Shown piece after piece: positions 36,181 to 45,558 of a stretch of 64,000 bases of DNA (the first letter of the stretch is position 1; each line of letters begins with the position of its first letter). The position numbers and the translations under genes are program-made. The stretch comes from Nostoc sp. MS1 (GTDB lineage: Bacteria; Cyanobacteriota; Cyanobacteriia; Cyanobacteriales; Nostocaceae), in assembly GCF_019976755.1 (NCBI RefSeq), contig NZ_AP023441.1, positions 1,784,501-1,848,500 of the forward strand. Direction: 5' to 3'. The notes below the pieces were generated by a model that worked only from the letters and a program-made list of their open reading frames with translations, did no database searches and had not been told where the DNA came from.

Positions 36181-37335
36181 TGTGTAAAGATAAGTAAATA
36201 CATAAATGTGTCTACCAAGGTAACAGGGATATGGGCAGCCGTTTAAGGGTATTTCTGACTCCTAAGCAAGATAAAATTCTGTTCAACCTGAGAACGGCAG
36301 ATGTACCCCAGAAAGTGAAAGACCGAGCCGAAGTGATCAGATTAAGCGCACATGGTTGGTACGTAGAGAAGATAGCAGATCACTTTGACTGGACTGCCCA
36401 AACAGTAAGAGAAGTTTTGCATAGATGGGAAAAACAAGGTCTAGAAGGACTGTGGGAGAAAGCAGGGCGGGGAGGAAAATCAAGGTGGGCAGAAGCTGAC
36501 ATGGCGTTCTTAGAAAAATGCTTGGAGCAAGAACCACGTACATATAATAGTGTTCAATTAGCCCAAAAATTAGAGCAAGAACGCTCCGTGAAATTGAGTC
36601 CTGACTGGTTAAGGCAGGTACTCAAAAAAAGGGGGTCATTTGGAAGCGAACACGAAAAAGTCATAAGGGGAAACAAGACCCGGTAGTACAGCAAATCAAA
36701 CAGGCAGACTTAGAAATGCTGGAATTATCTGCTGCTGTTGGCGAAATCGATTTAAAGTATGTGGATGAATCAGGGTTTTGTGCTTGGAGTGAACCGAGTT
36801 ACAGTTATTACTTTCGAGGACAGCAAAAACGCTTGGAGCAAAGTAAACGTAGGGGGCGAAGGTTAAGTATTATTGGGTTTCTTCAACCCCTAATTAGTTT
36901 TGTGTACGGTCTAGTGATTGGTGGCGTTTCACGCAAATCCTATATTCAAATGATGGAGCTTGAAGCACTTGAAGCCCAAAAAGCAGGTCGTATCAGAGTC
37001 ATCGTTCAGGACAACGGCCCGATACATCGGTGCAAAGAAGTTCAGCAATTATGGACAAAGTGGGAAGAGATGGGTTTGTACATCTTCTTTTTACCTAAAT
37101 ATTGCTCAGAGATGAATCCAATTGAATTGGAGTGGCAACACCTGAAAAAAAATGAACTAGCTTCTCAAAGTTTTGAGGATGAATTAGACCTTGCCTATGC
37201 TGTCATTGATGGAGTTCAAAATAGAGGAGAAAAGGGAAACTACAGTACGCAACGTGTAAAATTTAACTCTTATTCTTCTGCTTAATTCTTTGTTACATAC
37301 TTATAAATTTTCTCCACGACTTACTTAGTCTTAAA
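36181..37335 (+). mobile_element. IS630-type insertion sequence (ends approximate)
   Basis: The transposase frames at 36231-37285 are bracketed by AT-rich sequence. Imperfect similarity of the outer edges (ATAAGTA near 36190 and, reversed, near 37300) hints at terminal inverted repeats, but I cannot fix the ends. The TA target duplication typical of IS630 could not be confirmed. It separates the downstream 277-aa YbjN-like frame from its probable N-terminus. Confidence 0.7.
36231..37285 (+). CDS. IS630-family transposase, two frames joined by -1 frameshift
   Basis: The first frame (36231-36686) encodes an N-terminal helix-turn-helix part (VEKIADHFDWTAQTVREVLHRWEKQ, in two pieces). The catalytic part lies in the -1 frame from about 36629: WKRTRKSHKGKQDPV, DLKYVDESGFCAW, VIVQDNGPIHR and NPIELEWQHLKKNE, giving the DDE-type residues. 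The switch maps to seven A followed by five G (36624-36635). A programmed -1 frameshift, frequent in IS630 elements, would yield a full-length transposase, so it may be active rather than broken. A later ATG at 36716 could start a separate C-terminal frame. Confidence 0.85.
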
Positions 37336-37350
37336 CCTGATTTAATACCA

Positions 37351-38184
37351 GTGTTAGCAGAACAGATTACCAATGTTGAAGAGGCTGCAAATTATATCTT
37401 TAAATTAAGCCAAGAACAACCTGACAATATATTACTATCTACCGAAAGTTGGTTAGTATTATCTGTAAAACAGAAACAGCAATTAGGAGAAGTTGGCTAC
37501 CGCACTCTTTGGTCATATATTAGTCCAGAAAATATTAGTCAAACAGCAACTTCTAGTGAAGAAGTTTCCCAAGGAATTATTAATTTTTTTCAAGATTGGA
37601 CAGAGGCTAATTTATCAGCAAAAACTCAAGAAGCGGCTGATAAAATGTTAGAAGGAATTGATAAGTTTTTGAAAAACTTTAAAAATATTGAACCAGAGAA
37701 AAATCCGCAAACCTCTCCTATAGATAGCAATATTTTTGAGGAAATGATTAATTTCTTCACCACCGATGATTGGCCTTTTGTACAACTTCCAGGACAGTCA
37801 GCTTTACAAATCAGTTTTCAAGGTGAAAATGGCAAATGGAATTGTTACGCTAGAGCGAGAGAAGAACAACAACAATTTATCTTCTACTCGATTTGTCCAG
37901 TTAATGCACCAGAAGATAAACGACTGGCTGTAGCAGAGTTGATCACAAGAGCGAATTGTGGCATGATGCTCGGCAACTTTGAGCTAGATTTTAACGATGG
38001 GGAGATTAGCTATAAAACCAGTATTGATGTAGAAGGTGACAGACTCACAGCCGCACTCATCCAACGGTTGGTTTACGCTAACGTAATGATGATGGATGAA
38101 TATTTGCCAGGGATAATGTCTGTCATCTACGGTAATGTGTCGGCAGAAGAAGCCATAGCCCAAATTGAGACTTACAAAAATTAG
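37351..38184 (+). CDS. YbjN-like protein C, probably 5'-disrupted by IS630
   Basis: 277 aa from a GTG at 37351 with no ribosome site; the frame stays open far upstream into the IS, so the true N-terminus is probably lost or displaced. Residues 1-125 are helical (AANYIFKLSQEQPD, IINFFQDWTEANL). Residues 130-277 form a YbjN-like domain (FVQLPGQSALQISFQ, NCGMMLGNFELDFNDGEISYKTS, MMMDEYLPGIMSVIYG) like proteins A and B. It may be a larger chaperone of the effector unit. Whether it is still expressed is unknown. Confidence 0.62.
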   Translation: MLAEQITNVEEAANYIFKLSQEQPDNILLSTESWLVLSVKQKQQLGEVGYRTLWSYISPENISQTATSSEEVSQGIINFFQDWTEANLSAKTQEAADKMLEGIDKFLKNFKNIEPEKNPQTSPIDSNIFEEMINFFTTDDWPFVQLPGQSALQISFQGENGKWNCYARAREEQQQFIFYSICPVNAPEDKRLAVAELITRANCGMMLGNFELDFNDGEISYKTSIDVEGDRLTAALIQRLVYANVMMMDEYLPGIMSVIYGNVSAEEAIAQIETYKN

Positions 38185-38200
38185 ATAGGTAATCTAAGTA

Positions 38201-38236
38201 TTAATTACGAATTACGAATTACAAATTAAAAATTAA
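38201..38236. repeat. short tandem repeat, ATTACGA heptamer
   Basis: AATTACG/AATTACA units between the convergent 277-aa and TPS/CHAT genes. Confidence 0.7.
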
Positions 38237-38237
38237 T

Positions 38238-41200
38238 TTACCAAGGATTGCCCACCATCGTAAATGCTGCCCAATAATAAGGATGGGTGAGTTGTATAGT
38301 ATCTTCATCTTCTGCGACACTTTGGGCAGGTAAAACCAAGCCGCGATCGCCGCCTAAACCTTCCACCCGACCATCTTTAATGTAAACTTGTCCTTTTGCC
38401 ATAGCTACCTGAGCTTCTCTGAGTGCTTCTGCACGGATGGGCGCAGTTTTGAGGGATTCATAAAATTTCGTCATCAAAGCTGCCGTACCTGCATCGTTGA
38501 CAGCCCACAGACTAGCAATGGAAGTTTTCACCCCAGCAAGTACCGCTAAACCAGCAAACCCAATTTCTACTTGTTCATCCCCTAAAGCAGTTCTACAAGC
38601 ACTCAGCACCATCATCTCGACTTGGGGTTCATTTAATCTTAATTGTCTGATTTGGTCTAAGCGCAATTTGTCTTCCCAGAATTGAATATAGGAATTGCTT
38701 AACGGGCCGGGAATAAAATCAGCATGGGTGGCTAAATGAATAATGCCGAATGGTTGTTGGCGACGAATCATTTTCAGATTGTCTAATGTTGCTTGCTTAT
38801 CTAAGAGTAATTTACCCGGCCAGAGTTTGGAAACAAGAGTTGATAACTCAACAGGAACAGCTGGTAGTGGTTGTTGTCCCTGAGTGCTTTGAGAAATTCC
38901 TAAAGCCAAAACTTGGGATTTTTTGATGTCGGTATAGAGAGTGTTAGTTAAGCTGAGACTGGGCATTAAGCCAATGCTGTATTTCTCTACAATGAATTGT
39001 TTACCATCGTGGAGGGCTGCAAACGGTGTTGTCCGTAAGCCAACATCTGGCAAAAAGACTAAATTATTGATGCCTTGTGCTTGTAATTCTGCCTCCAATG
39101 GGGCAATTATCCATTTATATAGTTGTTGGGATGGTTGTAAGTAACCTTGAGTGTCGCGGTTTTCTGGATTAACTATTTGCTCACGAAATTCTTTGGCTAC
39201 TTGCAACACTGTGGCTCTAGTTGTGCCGTCGATGCGCTTGCGGATGGGGTTTCCTTTACCAGTAACTACTATGATTTCTAATTGATCGCGATCGCTCTGA
39301 CCTACGGTATTTAAAATTTTAGTAGATTTGTTGTTACCAGTCGAGGTATTGCTAGCAATTTCTACAGGTACAAAACTGAGGTAAACTAACGCAGGTTTCA
39401 CACCTGTAGCTTTTTCTATTTGCTGTAAAATTTCCTGGCCATCATCTATGCTTTTAATTCCTGGTGCAGCTACACCTAACTGTCTAGCAACTGCGTTTGT
39501 GAAGTCACGTTCGGGATCGGGATTTAATGTGACAGTGGTATCACCTCCACCATTATTTGGCGGGTTAACTGGTGGTATATTAGTTGATGGTTTACAAGCA
39601 GATGGCAAAATTTTACAGTTGTCAACTTGTGGCGGTGGCGGTGGCGGTGGTGTTGGGACTTGTACTCCTACCGCTACGGGTACTGTCGGCGAAGATGAAA
39701 CTATATCACTGGCTTTGACTCTGAAGGCTTCAATGTTTCCGTTAGTAGTGATATTCCCTGGCGGAGTATAGTGTAATGTTTCACCCACAGTTAAAGTGTC
39801 TCCAGCTCCTAATACTGTATTACCTCGCTTCAGTGTTCCTGCCAAGATGGCATCAATTACAACAGTAGTATTATCTTGATTGATATCGTTAACGTTGGCT
39901 GTGAACGTAAAGTCAAAACCTACACCCGGTTGCGCATTCAAGGATATGGGAGAGGTTGTGGTAAGTGTTGGCGGGGTGTTAATCGACCTAATAGTAATAT
40001 TACTGGGTGTGCCACTGGCTATTCCCCCATTAGACAAGACGGGGAAACTCCCAGCAGATGCACTAGGGTTATCACCTGTAGAAATTAACCCTACAGTGCC
40101 ATTTACAAGCGGTGCTGTGCTGCTTACACTAGGATTATTGACGACAAATGGCACATTGTCTGGTCCACCATCATGTTGAATTTCCACCGTACCATTTGTT
40201 AACACTGGAGAAGAATAGCCGTAACCAAATCCTCTAAATTCTGCGTCGGTTTTAATAGTGTATGTTGTCCGTGTTACTAATCCATTTCCTTGTACTAAAC
40301 CATTGGTGATGATTTGTACATTGCCACTTTGAGCATTCCCACTAGAATTGTAAGTTATAGCACTAGTGTTAATGCTGTTAAAAGTAATCGTACTACCAAA
40401 TGGATTAGTAGTGGTTAAGGTAACATTACCACCTGTAGCAAGTGAGTCTCTCGCAGTTGTTGTAATATCTTTTACATCAATTTTTCCAGTTGCTGTTATA
40501 TTAACGTTTCCGCCTGTACTTGGGGTAGACTCCAGAGATGGTTGCACATTGGTGGGAAAACTTGAGTTGTAGCCAAAACCGCTAGTCACAATATTACCAG
40601 CAGTCACATTGCCTGTAGCTTGCAAAGTCACGTTACCACCAATACCTTGAAAGTCGCTGCTTCCTTCTCCACTGGTGTTAATGTTACCCACGGTAATATC
40701 GCCAACTGTCGCGCTGAGGCTGACGTTACCACCTTGACTACCAAAATTTATATTGCTGGTATCGAGATTTCCCAATGACAAACTTGCCCCAGAAATGTTT
40801 ATCGCTCCCCCATCAGTTTGAATGGTGTCATTACGATCAACAAATCTGACAGCACCATTGGTGGAAGTTAAGCTGAAACTACCACCAGTACTCAAGTCTA
40901 ATGAAGCTAAGTTGTTGGAAGTGACACCTGATGTACCTGTGATATCTTCGATAGTAATATCACCTGTTGCTTGCAGATTAATACTAGTGTCACTGCTCAA
41001 AGCCCTAAGCCTACCCCAAGAAATGGTATTTGCTCCATTATCAGGATCATTGGCGAGAATCGTGCCTGTTGTGGTATCAAATGTACCCCCGGATGCGGCA
41101 TCAATAATATTTAAGGTGCTGGGGTCTAGTAATAATGTGCCTACTTGACCATTGGCGGCGCTAGTATCTACTTGTCCGTTGAAGGTTAAGAAATTTTTGC

Positions 41201-43178
41201 CGGATACTTCTACAAAACCACCATTTCCTGCATTTGCGCCACCACGGGCGGAAATGTTACCAAAAAATTGTGCGGAATTATCAGCCCAAACAATTACACG
41301 TCCGCCGTTACCATTTTGATTACTATTAGCGTTGATGGTGGTCTGGGAATCGACGTATGTCTGCGTAGCATTGGGTACAGTACCTCCACCTTTGTAATCT
41401 CCGCCAATTAACACAGTACCGCCGTTGTTATTGCCGGAGGCGTTAATATTTGCGCCTACTAAGCCGACTTTTGTACCCAAAACACTGGCAGTTCCGCCTG
41501 TGTTCCCAGAGACATTCACATTTCCACTGACAATAGTTGTGCCTGGGGTAGTAGGGATGGTGACGTTGGAGTTAGTCAATTTAACGCTACCATCGGCGTT
41601 GGCGGTTAAGCCTGTGTTAGTATTACCGACTGTAAGTAATTCTGGTAAAGAGGCGATCGCCACTGTCCAATTGTTGGGTTGGTTACTATTGGGTGTGAGG
41701 GGTTGAATTTCCAAGCTTAAAATATTTCCTGGCTGGCTGAGGCGCACCCAATTCTGCCCAGGTACGGATGTAACTACAATCTGCCCGGCTGGGGCTGTAA
41801 GTTGTCCAGTATTAACGACTGTCCCACCTAAAAGACTCAAACTCTGTCCTTCACCTACTCCCAAGTTACCAGCATTGATAATAGCCCCTGGTTGACTCAT
41901 GGTAAAAGCAAAGCCTGTAGGGTTGCCCACTAAGGCGGCATAGTTATTATTACCAACAGCATTAAACCAACTACCGTCAAACTTGATACCGTTGGCGGTT
42001 GTGGCTGTAAACGCGCCAGGAACATTTAAACTAGCATTAGTGCCAAAAACGAAGCCGGCGGGATTCATCAAGAATAAGTTAGGGTTGCCCCCTGTTACTT
42101 GAATTAAACCATTGATAATCGAGGCATTACCGCCTGTCACTCGACCAAGGATATTTTGCAAGTTGGGATTGGCTTGGAAGTTGGCAATTTGTTCTGCACT
42201 AACTCCAAACTGTTGAAAGCTATGGAAAAGGTTAAGACCGTTACTAGAAGTTGTGCCACCTGTAATGTCAATTCTGTTACCGTTGGGTGTGACAATGGTA
42301 TTAGTCCCATCGGCGGCGGGGGTAATCTGTTGGGCTTGGGTGGGGGTGTTCATTCCCCATAAGGACAATAAGCAAGCTACACTTGCACAGGCTGTCTTAG
42401 TTAAAGTTGTCTGCCTTTGCTTACGCCGCAAGATAAAGCGACCAGAGGGTAATTCCACATCAATACGCCACTTATCCGCCAGTCCCCGCCGTTGCAAAGC
42501 TTTAGCGACTGCTTGTTGCGCCCAGAGAATTTGTTTAGTTCTGTTAGCGACTGAGATACTTTGATTGTGAATCCGATATAGATAAAGAGGCTTTTTGAGA
42601 TTATATACTTGTGTTACTTCTGACAGGCGCAAGCACAAATCATAATCATAAGTATAGTCAGAGGCATATATATGCACACCTCCCACCTGTTCATACACAG
42701 AACGCCGCAATAAGCGGAAGTGGAAGGTCATAAAGTCTACCAGTAGCCTTTGGGGCGAGTAAGGAATGCGACAACGATGACCATAGCCTAGTATTTGACC
42801 ATCAGCATTAATATCTAGGTAATCGGTGTAAACTAAGCCAACTTCTGGATGACGCTGGAGGACGGTGAGTGTTTGGGCTAAGGCCATAGGAGCGAGGATA
42901 TCATCACTATCTACCCAACCGAGATAAGTGCCTGTGGTTTGAGAAATTGCCTCTTTACGCGCCTTGGCTGTTCCTTGATGCGGTGCTGTTACTACCCGCA
43001 CTCGTCTATCTTGCTGGGCATATCTCTGAGCGATCGCCACTGACCCATCCGTAGAGCCATCATCCCACACAAGTAGCTCAAAATCCTGCCATGTCTGTTG
43101 TAAGACGCTGGCGATCGCTTCCCCAATATAACGCTCTCGATTGTAATTGGTGATGACAATGGAGATCAGTGGTGACAT
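38238..43178 (-). CDS. GT2 glycosyltransferase-TPS-CHAT fusion protein
   Basis: 1646 aa. Residues 1-248 are a family 2 glycosyltransferase (ISIVITNYNRERYIGEAI, DDGSTDGS at 39-46, DSD at 90-92). Residues 250-284 form a signal peptide in the middle of the protein (RRK, CASVACLLSLWG, TQAQQ). About 285-420 is a two-partner-secretion domain with NPNLFLMNPAGFVFGTNA; about 420-1200 a repetitive beta-helix-like passenger; a Pro-rich stretch and CNACKP-like Cys pair precede a C-terminal CHAT caspase-like domain with HLATHADF (His near 1484) and LSACRTALGD (Cys near 1526). The two halves belong in different compartments, so either the protein is processed or a TTG at 42431 starts the secreted part separately. 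The likely TpsB is divergent. Confidence 0.85.
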   Translation of the reverse strand: MSPLISIVITNYNRERYIGEAIASVLQQTWQDFELLVWDDGSTDGSVAIAQRYAQQDRRVRVVTAPHQGTAKARKEAISQTTGTYLGWVDSDDILAPMALAQTLTVLQRHPEVGLVYTDYLDINADGQILGYGHRCRIPYSPQRLLVDFMTFHFRLLRRSVYEQVGGVHIYASDYTYDYDLCLRLSEVTQVYNLKKPLYLYRIHNQSISVANRTKQILWAQQAVAKALQRRGLADKWRIDVELPSGRFILRRKQRQTTLTKTACASVACLLSLWGMNTPTQAQQITPAADGTNTIVTPNGNRIDITGGTTSSNGLNLFHSFQQFGVSAEQIANFQANPNLQNILGRVTGGNASIINGLIQVTGGNPNLFLMNPAGFVFGTNASLNVPGAFTATTANGIKFDGSWFNAVGNNNYAALVGNPTGFAFTMSQPGAIINAGNLGVGEGQSLSLLGGTVVNTGQLTAPAGQIVVTSVPGQNWVRLSQPGNILSLEIQPLTPNSNQPNNWTVAIASLPELLTVGNTNTGLTANADGSVKLTNSNVTIPTTPGTTIVSGNVNVSGNTGGTASVLGTKVGLVGANINASGNNNGGTVLIGGDYKGGGTVPNATQTYVDSQTTINANSNQNGNGGRVIVWADNSAQFFGNISARGGANAGNGGFVEVSGKNFLTFNGQVDTSAANGQVGTLLLDPSTLNIIDAASGGTFDTTTGTILANDPDNGANTISWGRLRALSSDTSINLQATGDITIEDITGTSGVTSNNLASLDLSTGGSFSLTSTNGAVRFVDRNDTIQTDGGAINISGASLSLGNLDTSNINFGSQGGNVSLSATVGDITVGNINTSGEGSSDFQGIGGNVTLQATGNVTAGNIVTSGFGYNSSFPTNVQPSLESTPSTGGNVNITATGKIDVKDITTTARDSLATGGNVTLTTTNPFGSTITFNSINTSAITYNSSGNAQSGNVQIITNGLVQGNGLVTRTTYTIKTDAEFRGFGYGYSSPVLTNGTVEIQHDGGPDNVPFVVNNPSVSSTAPLVNGTVGLISTGDNPSASAGSFPVLSNGGIASGTPSNITIRSINTPPTLTTTSPISLNAQPGVGFDFTFTANVNDINQDNTTVVIDAILAGTLKRGNTVLGAGDTLTVGETLHYTPPGNITTNGNIEAFRVKASDIVSSSPTVPVAVGVQVPTPPPPPPPQVDNCKILPSACKPSTNIPPVNPPNNGGGDTTVTLNPDPERDFTNAVARQLGVAAPGIKSIDDGQEILQQIEKATGVKPALVYLSFVPVEIASNTSTGNNKSTKILNTVGQSDRDQLEIIVVTGKGNPIRKRIDGTTRATVLQVAKEFREQIVNPENRDTQGYLQPSQQLYKWIIAPLEAELQAQGINNLVFLPDVGLRTTPFAALHDGKQFIVEKYSIGLMPSLSLTNTLYTDIKKSQVLALGISQSTQGQQPLPAVPVELSTLVSKLWPGKLLLDKQATLDNLKMIRRQQPFGIIHLATHADFIPGPLSNSYIQFWEDKLRLDQIRQLRLNEPQVEMMVLSACRTALGDEQVEIGFAGLAVLAGVKTSIASLWAVNDAGTAALMTKFYESLKTAPIRAEALREAQVAMAKGQVYIKDGRVEGLGGDRGLVLPAQSVAEDEDTIQLTHPYYWAAFTMVGNPW

Positions 43179-43455
43179 GGAATTACTCTCAGGATTTTTG
43201 CTACTACCAGAATATAATGCTGTATTATCACTTGTACGGGAAATTACTGTTAATAATCATTTTTAGTTACAAAACTTTTTAAGAATTTTTGTAAAAAATA
43301 TGCTATTCAGATACGTGGGCAGTAACGCTATGGGTCAAAATCAACATCAGTCGTTTTCGGTGAGAAACCCATCCCGTCAAGGAAACAGAAAGCTGATATC
43401 TACAAATCAGCCAAAACTGTGCAATTTTGCTGCCAATCGTCTTCTCAGGGGAAAG

Positions 43456-45165
43456 ATGGAAAATTTTTATACTAATTGCTCAATACTATTAATTCTCTCA
43501 ATTGCTTGTTTATTAGTTGATAATGGACAACGTAGTCTAGCTGATGAGGTGACTTCATCTTCTGAATCAGTAATAGTACAGTCAGCAGAGACTACTCCAC
43601 CTCAGCCAGAATCTAATCAGCAACCAGCAACAGCAGACACAACAACATTTCCTGAAAAGTTATATGTAAAAGAAATTCGGGTTATAGATAGCACAGTTTT
43701 TGGACAAAGTGACTTTGCACCTGTAGTCAAACCCTTTGAAGGACGAGAACTGACGGCGGAGGAGGTGCGAAAAGCGGCTGATGCGGTGACGCAACTTTAC
43801 TTAAATCAGAATTATCTCAATTCCCGTGCCGTTCCCGTGACTCCACAACCAGGGGCGACAGATGGGGTTTTAGTGATTAGGGTAATTGAAGGGCGTTTAG
43901 CAGACATTGATATTGAAGGGACACAGCATGTTAACCCAGCTTATATTCGTAGCCGCATTCGACTAGGTGCGAGTGTTCCTCTCAATGCGGTGAAGTTGGA
44001 GGAACAGTTGCGATTATTGCGACTCGATCCCCTATTTACCAATGTAGAAGCCAGCCTCCGTCCTACTGGTCAAGTGGGACAAAGTTTGTTAATTGTGCGT
44101 GTGCAAGAGGCGAAAAACTTTACTAGCAACTTCTTAATTGATAACTATTCCCCGCCTAGTGTGGGTGGAGAAAGATTTGGGGTAGAACTGGGTTATCGTA
44201 ACTTAACTGGCTTTGGGGATTTACTTACAGGTGCTTATTATCGTACATTCACGGGTGGTTTTGAGGCTTTTGATTTTGGATATCAAATTCCCGTCAACGC
44301 TATGAACGGAACTGTGCAACTGAGGGTTTCTCCAAGTAGCAGCAAAATTACTGAAGCGCCATTTAAGGATTTGGGGATTCAAGGTGAACAGGATATATAT
44401 GAAATTAATTACCGTCAACCATTGTGGCGATCGCCTAGAGAAGAGTTTGCTTTATCATTAGGATTCACATATCAAGATGGTCAAACTTTCCTCTTTGACC
44501 GCCTCCCTACCCCCTTCGGTATCGGCCCTGATCAAAATGGCGTGAGCCGTACCAGTGTGATTAAGTTTGGTCAAGATTATGTCAGTCGCAGTTCTCAAGG
44601 TGCTTGGTTTTTGCGATCGCAATTTAACTTTGGTGTCGGCTTATTCAATGCGACGAGTAACCCAGACCCCATTCCTGATAGTCACTTTTTTAGTTGGCAG
44701 GGTCAAATACAGCGATCGCAACAATTGAGTAATAATAATCTATTAATCATCCAAGGTGATGTGCAACTCACCCCCAATAGTTTGTTACCCTCCCAACAAT
44801 TTGTTATTGGCGGAGGACAATCTGTACGCGGTTATCGACAAAACATCCGCTTCGGTGACAATGGTGTCAGGTTGTCAGTAGAAGACAGAATTATCGTGCA
44901 AAGGAATGTCGCAGGATTACCAACAATACAACTAGCGCCCTTTTTTGATATGGGTGTCGTCTGGAATCAAGGTGATAATCCCAACAAATTACCAGATCAA
45001 ACTTTCTTAGCTGGTGCAGGTTTAGGAATGCTGTGGGATAATGCCTTGGGTATTGACCGTCTCGCTCTACGTTTAGACTACGCTGTTCCCTTCGTAGACT
45101 TACAAGACAGGGGTAACAATGTTCAAGATGAGGGCTTTTACTTTAGTTTGCGCTACCGGCCGTAG
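43456..45165 (+). CDS. TpsB outer membrane transporter (ShlB/FhaC/HecB-type)
   Basis: 569 aa from the ATG at 43456, chosen because it gives a proper signal peptide (CSILLILSIACLLV) and is preceded by AGGGG; an open frame reaches back to 43300. After the signal peptide are POTRA-like regions (LYVKEIRVIDSTVFG, GVLVIRVIEGRLADIDIEG) and a C-terminal 16-strand barrel with the conserved SVRGYRQN and a terminal FYFSLRYRP strand. It exports TPS-domain proteins across the outer membrane. Divergent from the TPS/CHAT gene, which is its likely substrate. Confidence 0.85.
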   Translation: MENFYTNCSILLILSIACLLVDNGQRSLADEVTSSSESVIVQSAETTPPQPESNQQPATADTTTFPEKLYVKEIRVIDSTVFGQSDFAPVVKPFEGRELTAEEVRKAADAVTQLYLNQNYLNSRAVPVTPQPGATDGVLVIRVIEGRLADIDIEGTQHVNPAYIRSRIRLGASVPLNAVKLEEQLRLLRLDPLFTNVEASLRPTGQVGQSLLIVRVQEAKNFTSNFLIDNYSPPSVGGERFGVELGYRNLTGFGDLLTGAYYRTFTGGFEAFDFGYQIPVNAMNGTVQLRVSPSSSKITEAPFKDLGIQGEQDIYEINYRQPLWRSPREEFALSLGFTYQDGQTFLFDRLPTPFGIGPDQNGVSRTSVIKFGQDYVSRSSQGAWFLRSQFNFGVGLFNATSNPDPIPDSHFFSWQGQIQRSQQLSNNNLLIIQGDVQLTPNSLLPSQQFVIGGGQSVRGYRQNIRFGDNGVRLSVEDRIIVQRNVAGLPTIQLAPFFDMGVVWNQGDNPNKLPDQTFLAGAGLGMLWDNALGIDRLALRLDYAVPFVDLQDRGNNVQDEGFYFSLRYRP

Positions 45166-45558
45166 GTAGGAGGCAGAAGGTTAAATACTTTTACTCATGA
45201 CTCAGAACTTCCTATTCAAAAGAAAAAACGCTGCTCTCTGTTCCTTACTATGAGAGATTTTCACCACAAAGACACCAAGGCACAGAGACAAGATTAAGTA
45301 TTTTAGCTCAAGTAATTACTAAAGTATAAGTTTATGATACTTTTAATTTGAGTATATATCCTTAATGTTTTCATAAATTTATATGAAGTATATTTGTGTA
45401 ACTGTAATATTGACGTAATTTACACATCTGATGATGTGATTGGGTATATGGAGTGAAAATAACCAATGTTATTTTATCTGCGTAAATTAATCACTCGCAG
45501 TTTTGATTATGTTGGCATCAAAGAGTATTCAATTTATAGATAATTAATTACGTGAGAA
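45166..45558. other. intergenic region before the ABC exporter
   Basis: 393 bp without a coding frame of note. It contains a CACCACAAAG...CACAGAG dispersed repeat copy (45260-45288) and AT-rich DNA that probably holds the exporter promoter. Confidence 0.5.
45260..45288. repeat. dispersed repeat CACCACAAAGACACC...CACAGAG
   Basis: Single copy of the repeat found in inverted pair at 14354-14420. Confidence 0.6.

Noticed and set aside
39448..42564. Several plus-strand frames inside the TPS-CHAT gene
   Set aside because: Val/Pro/Thr-rich antisense shadows of the repetitive passenger.
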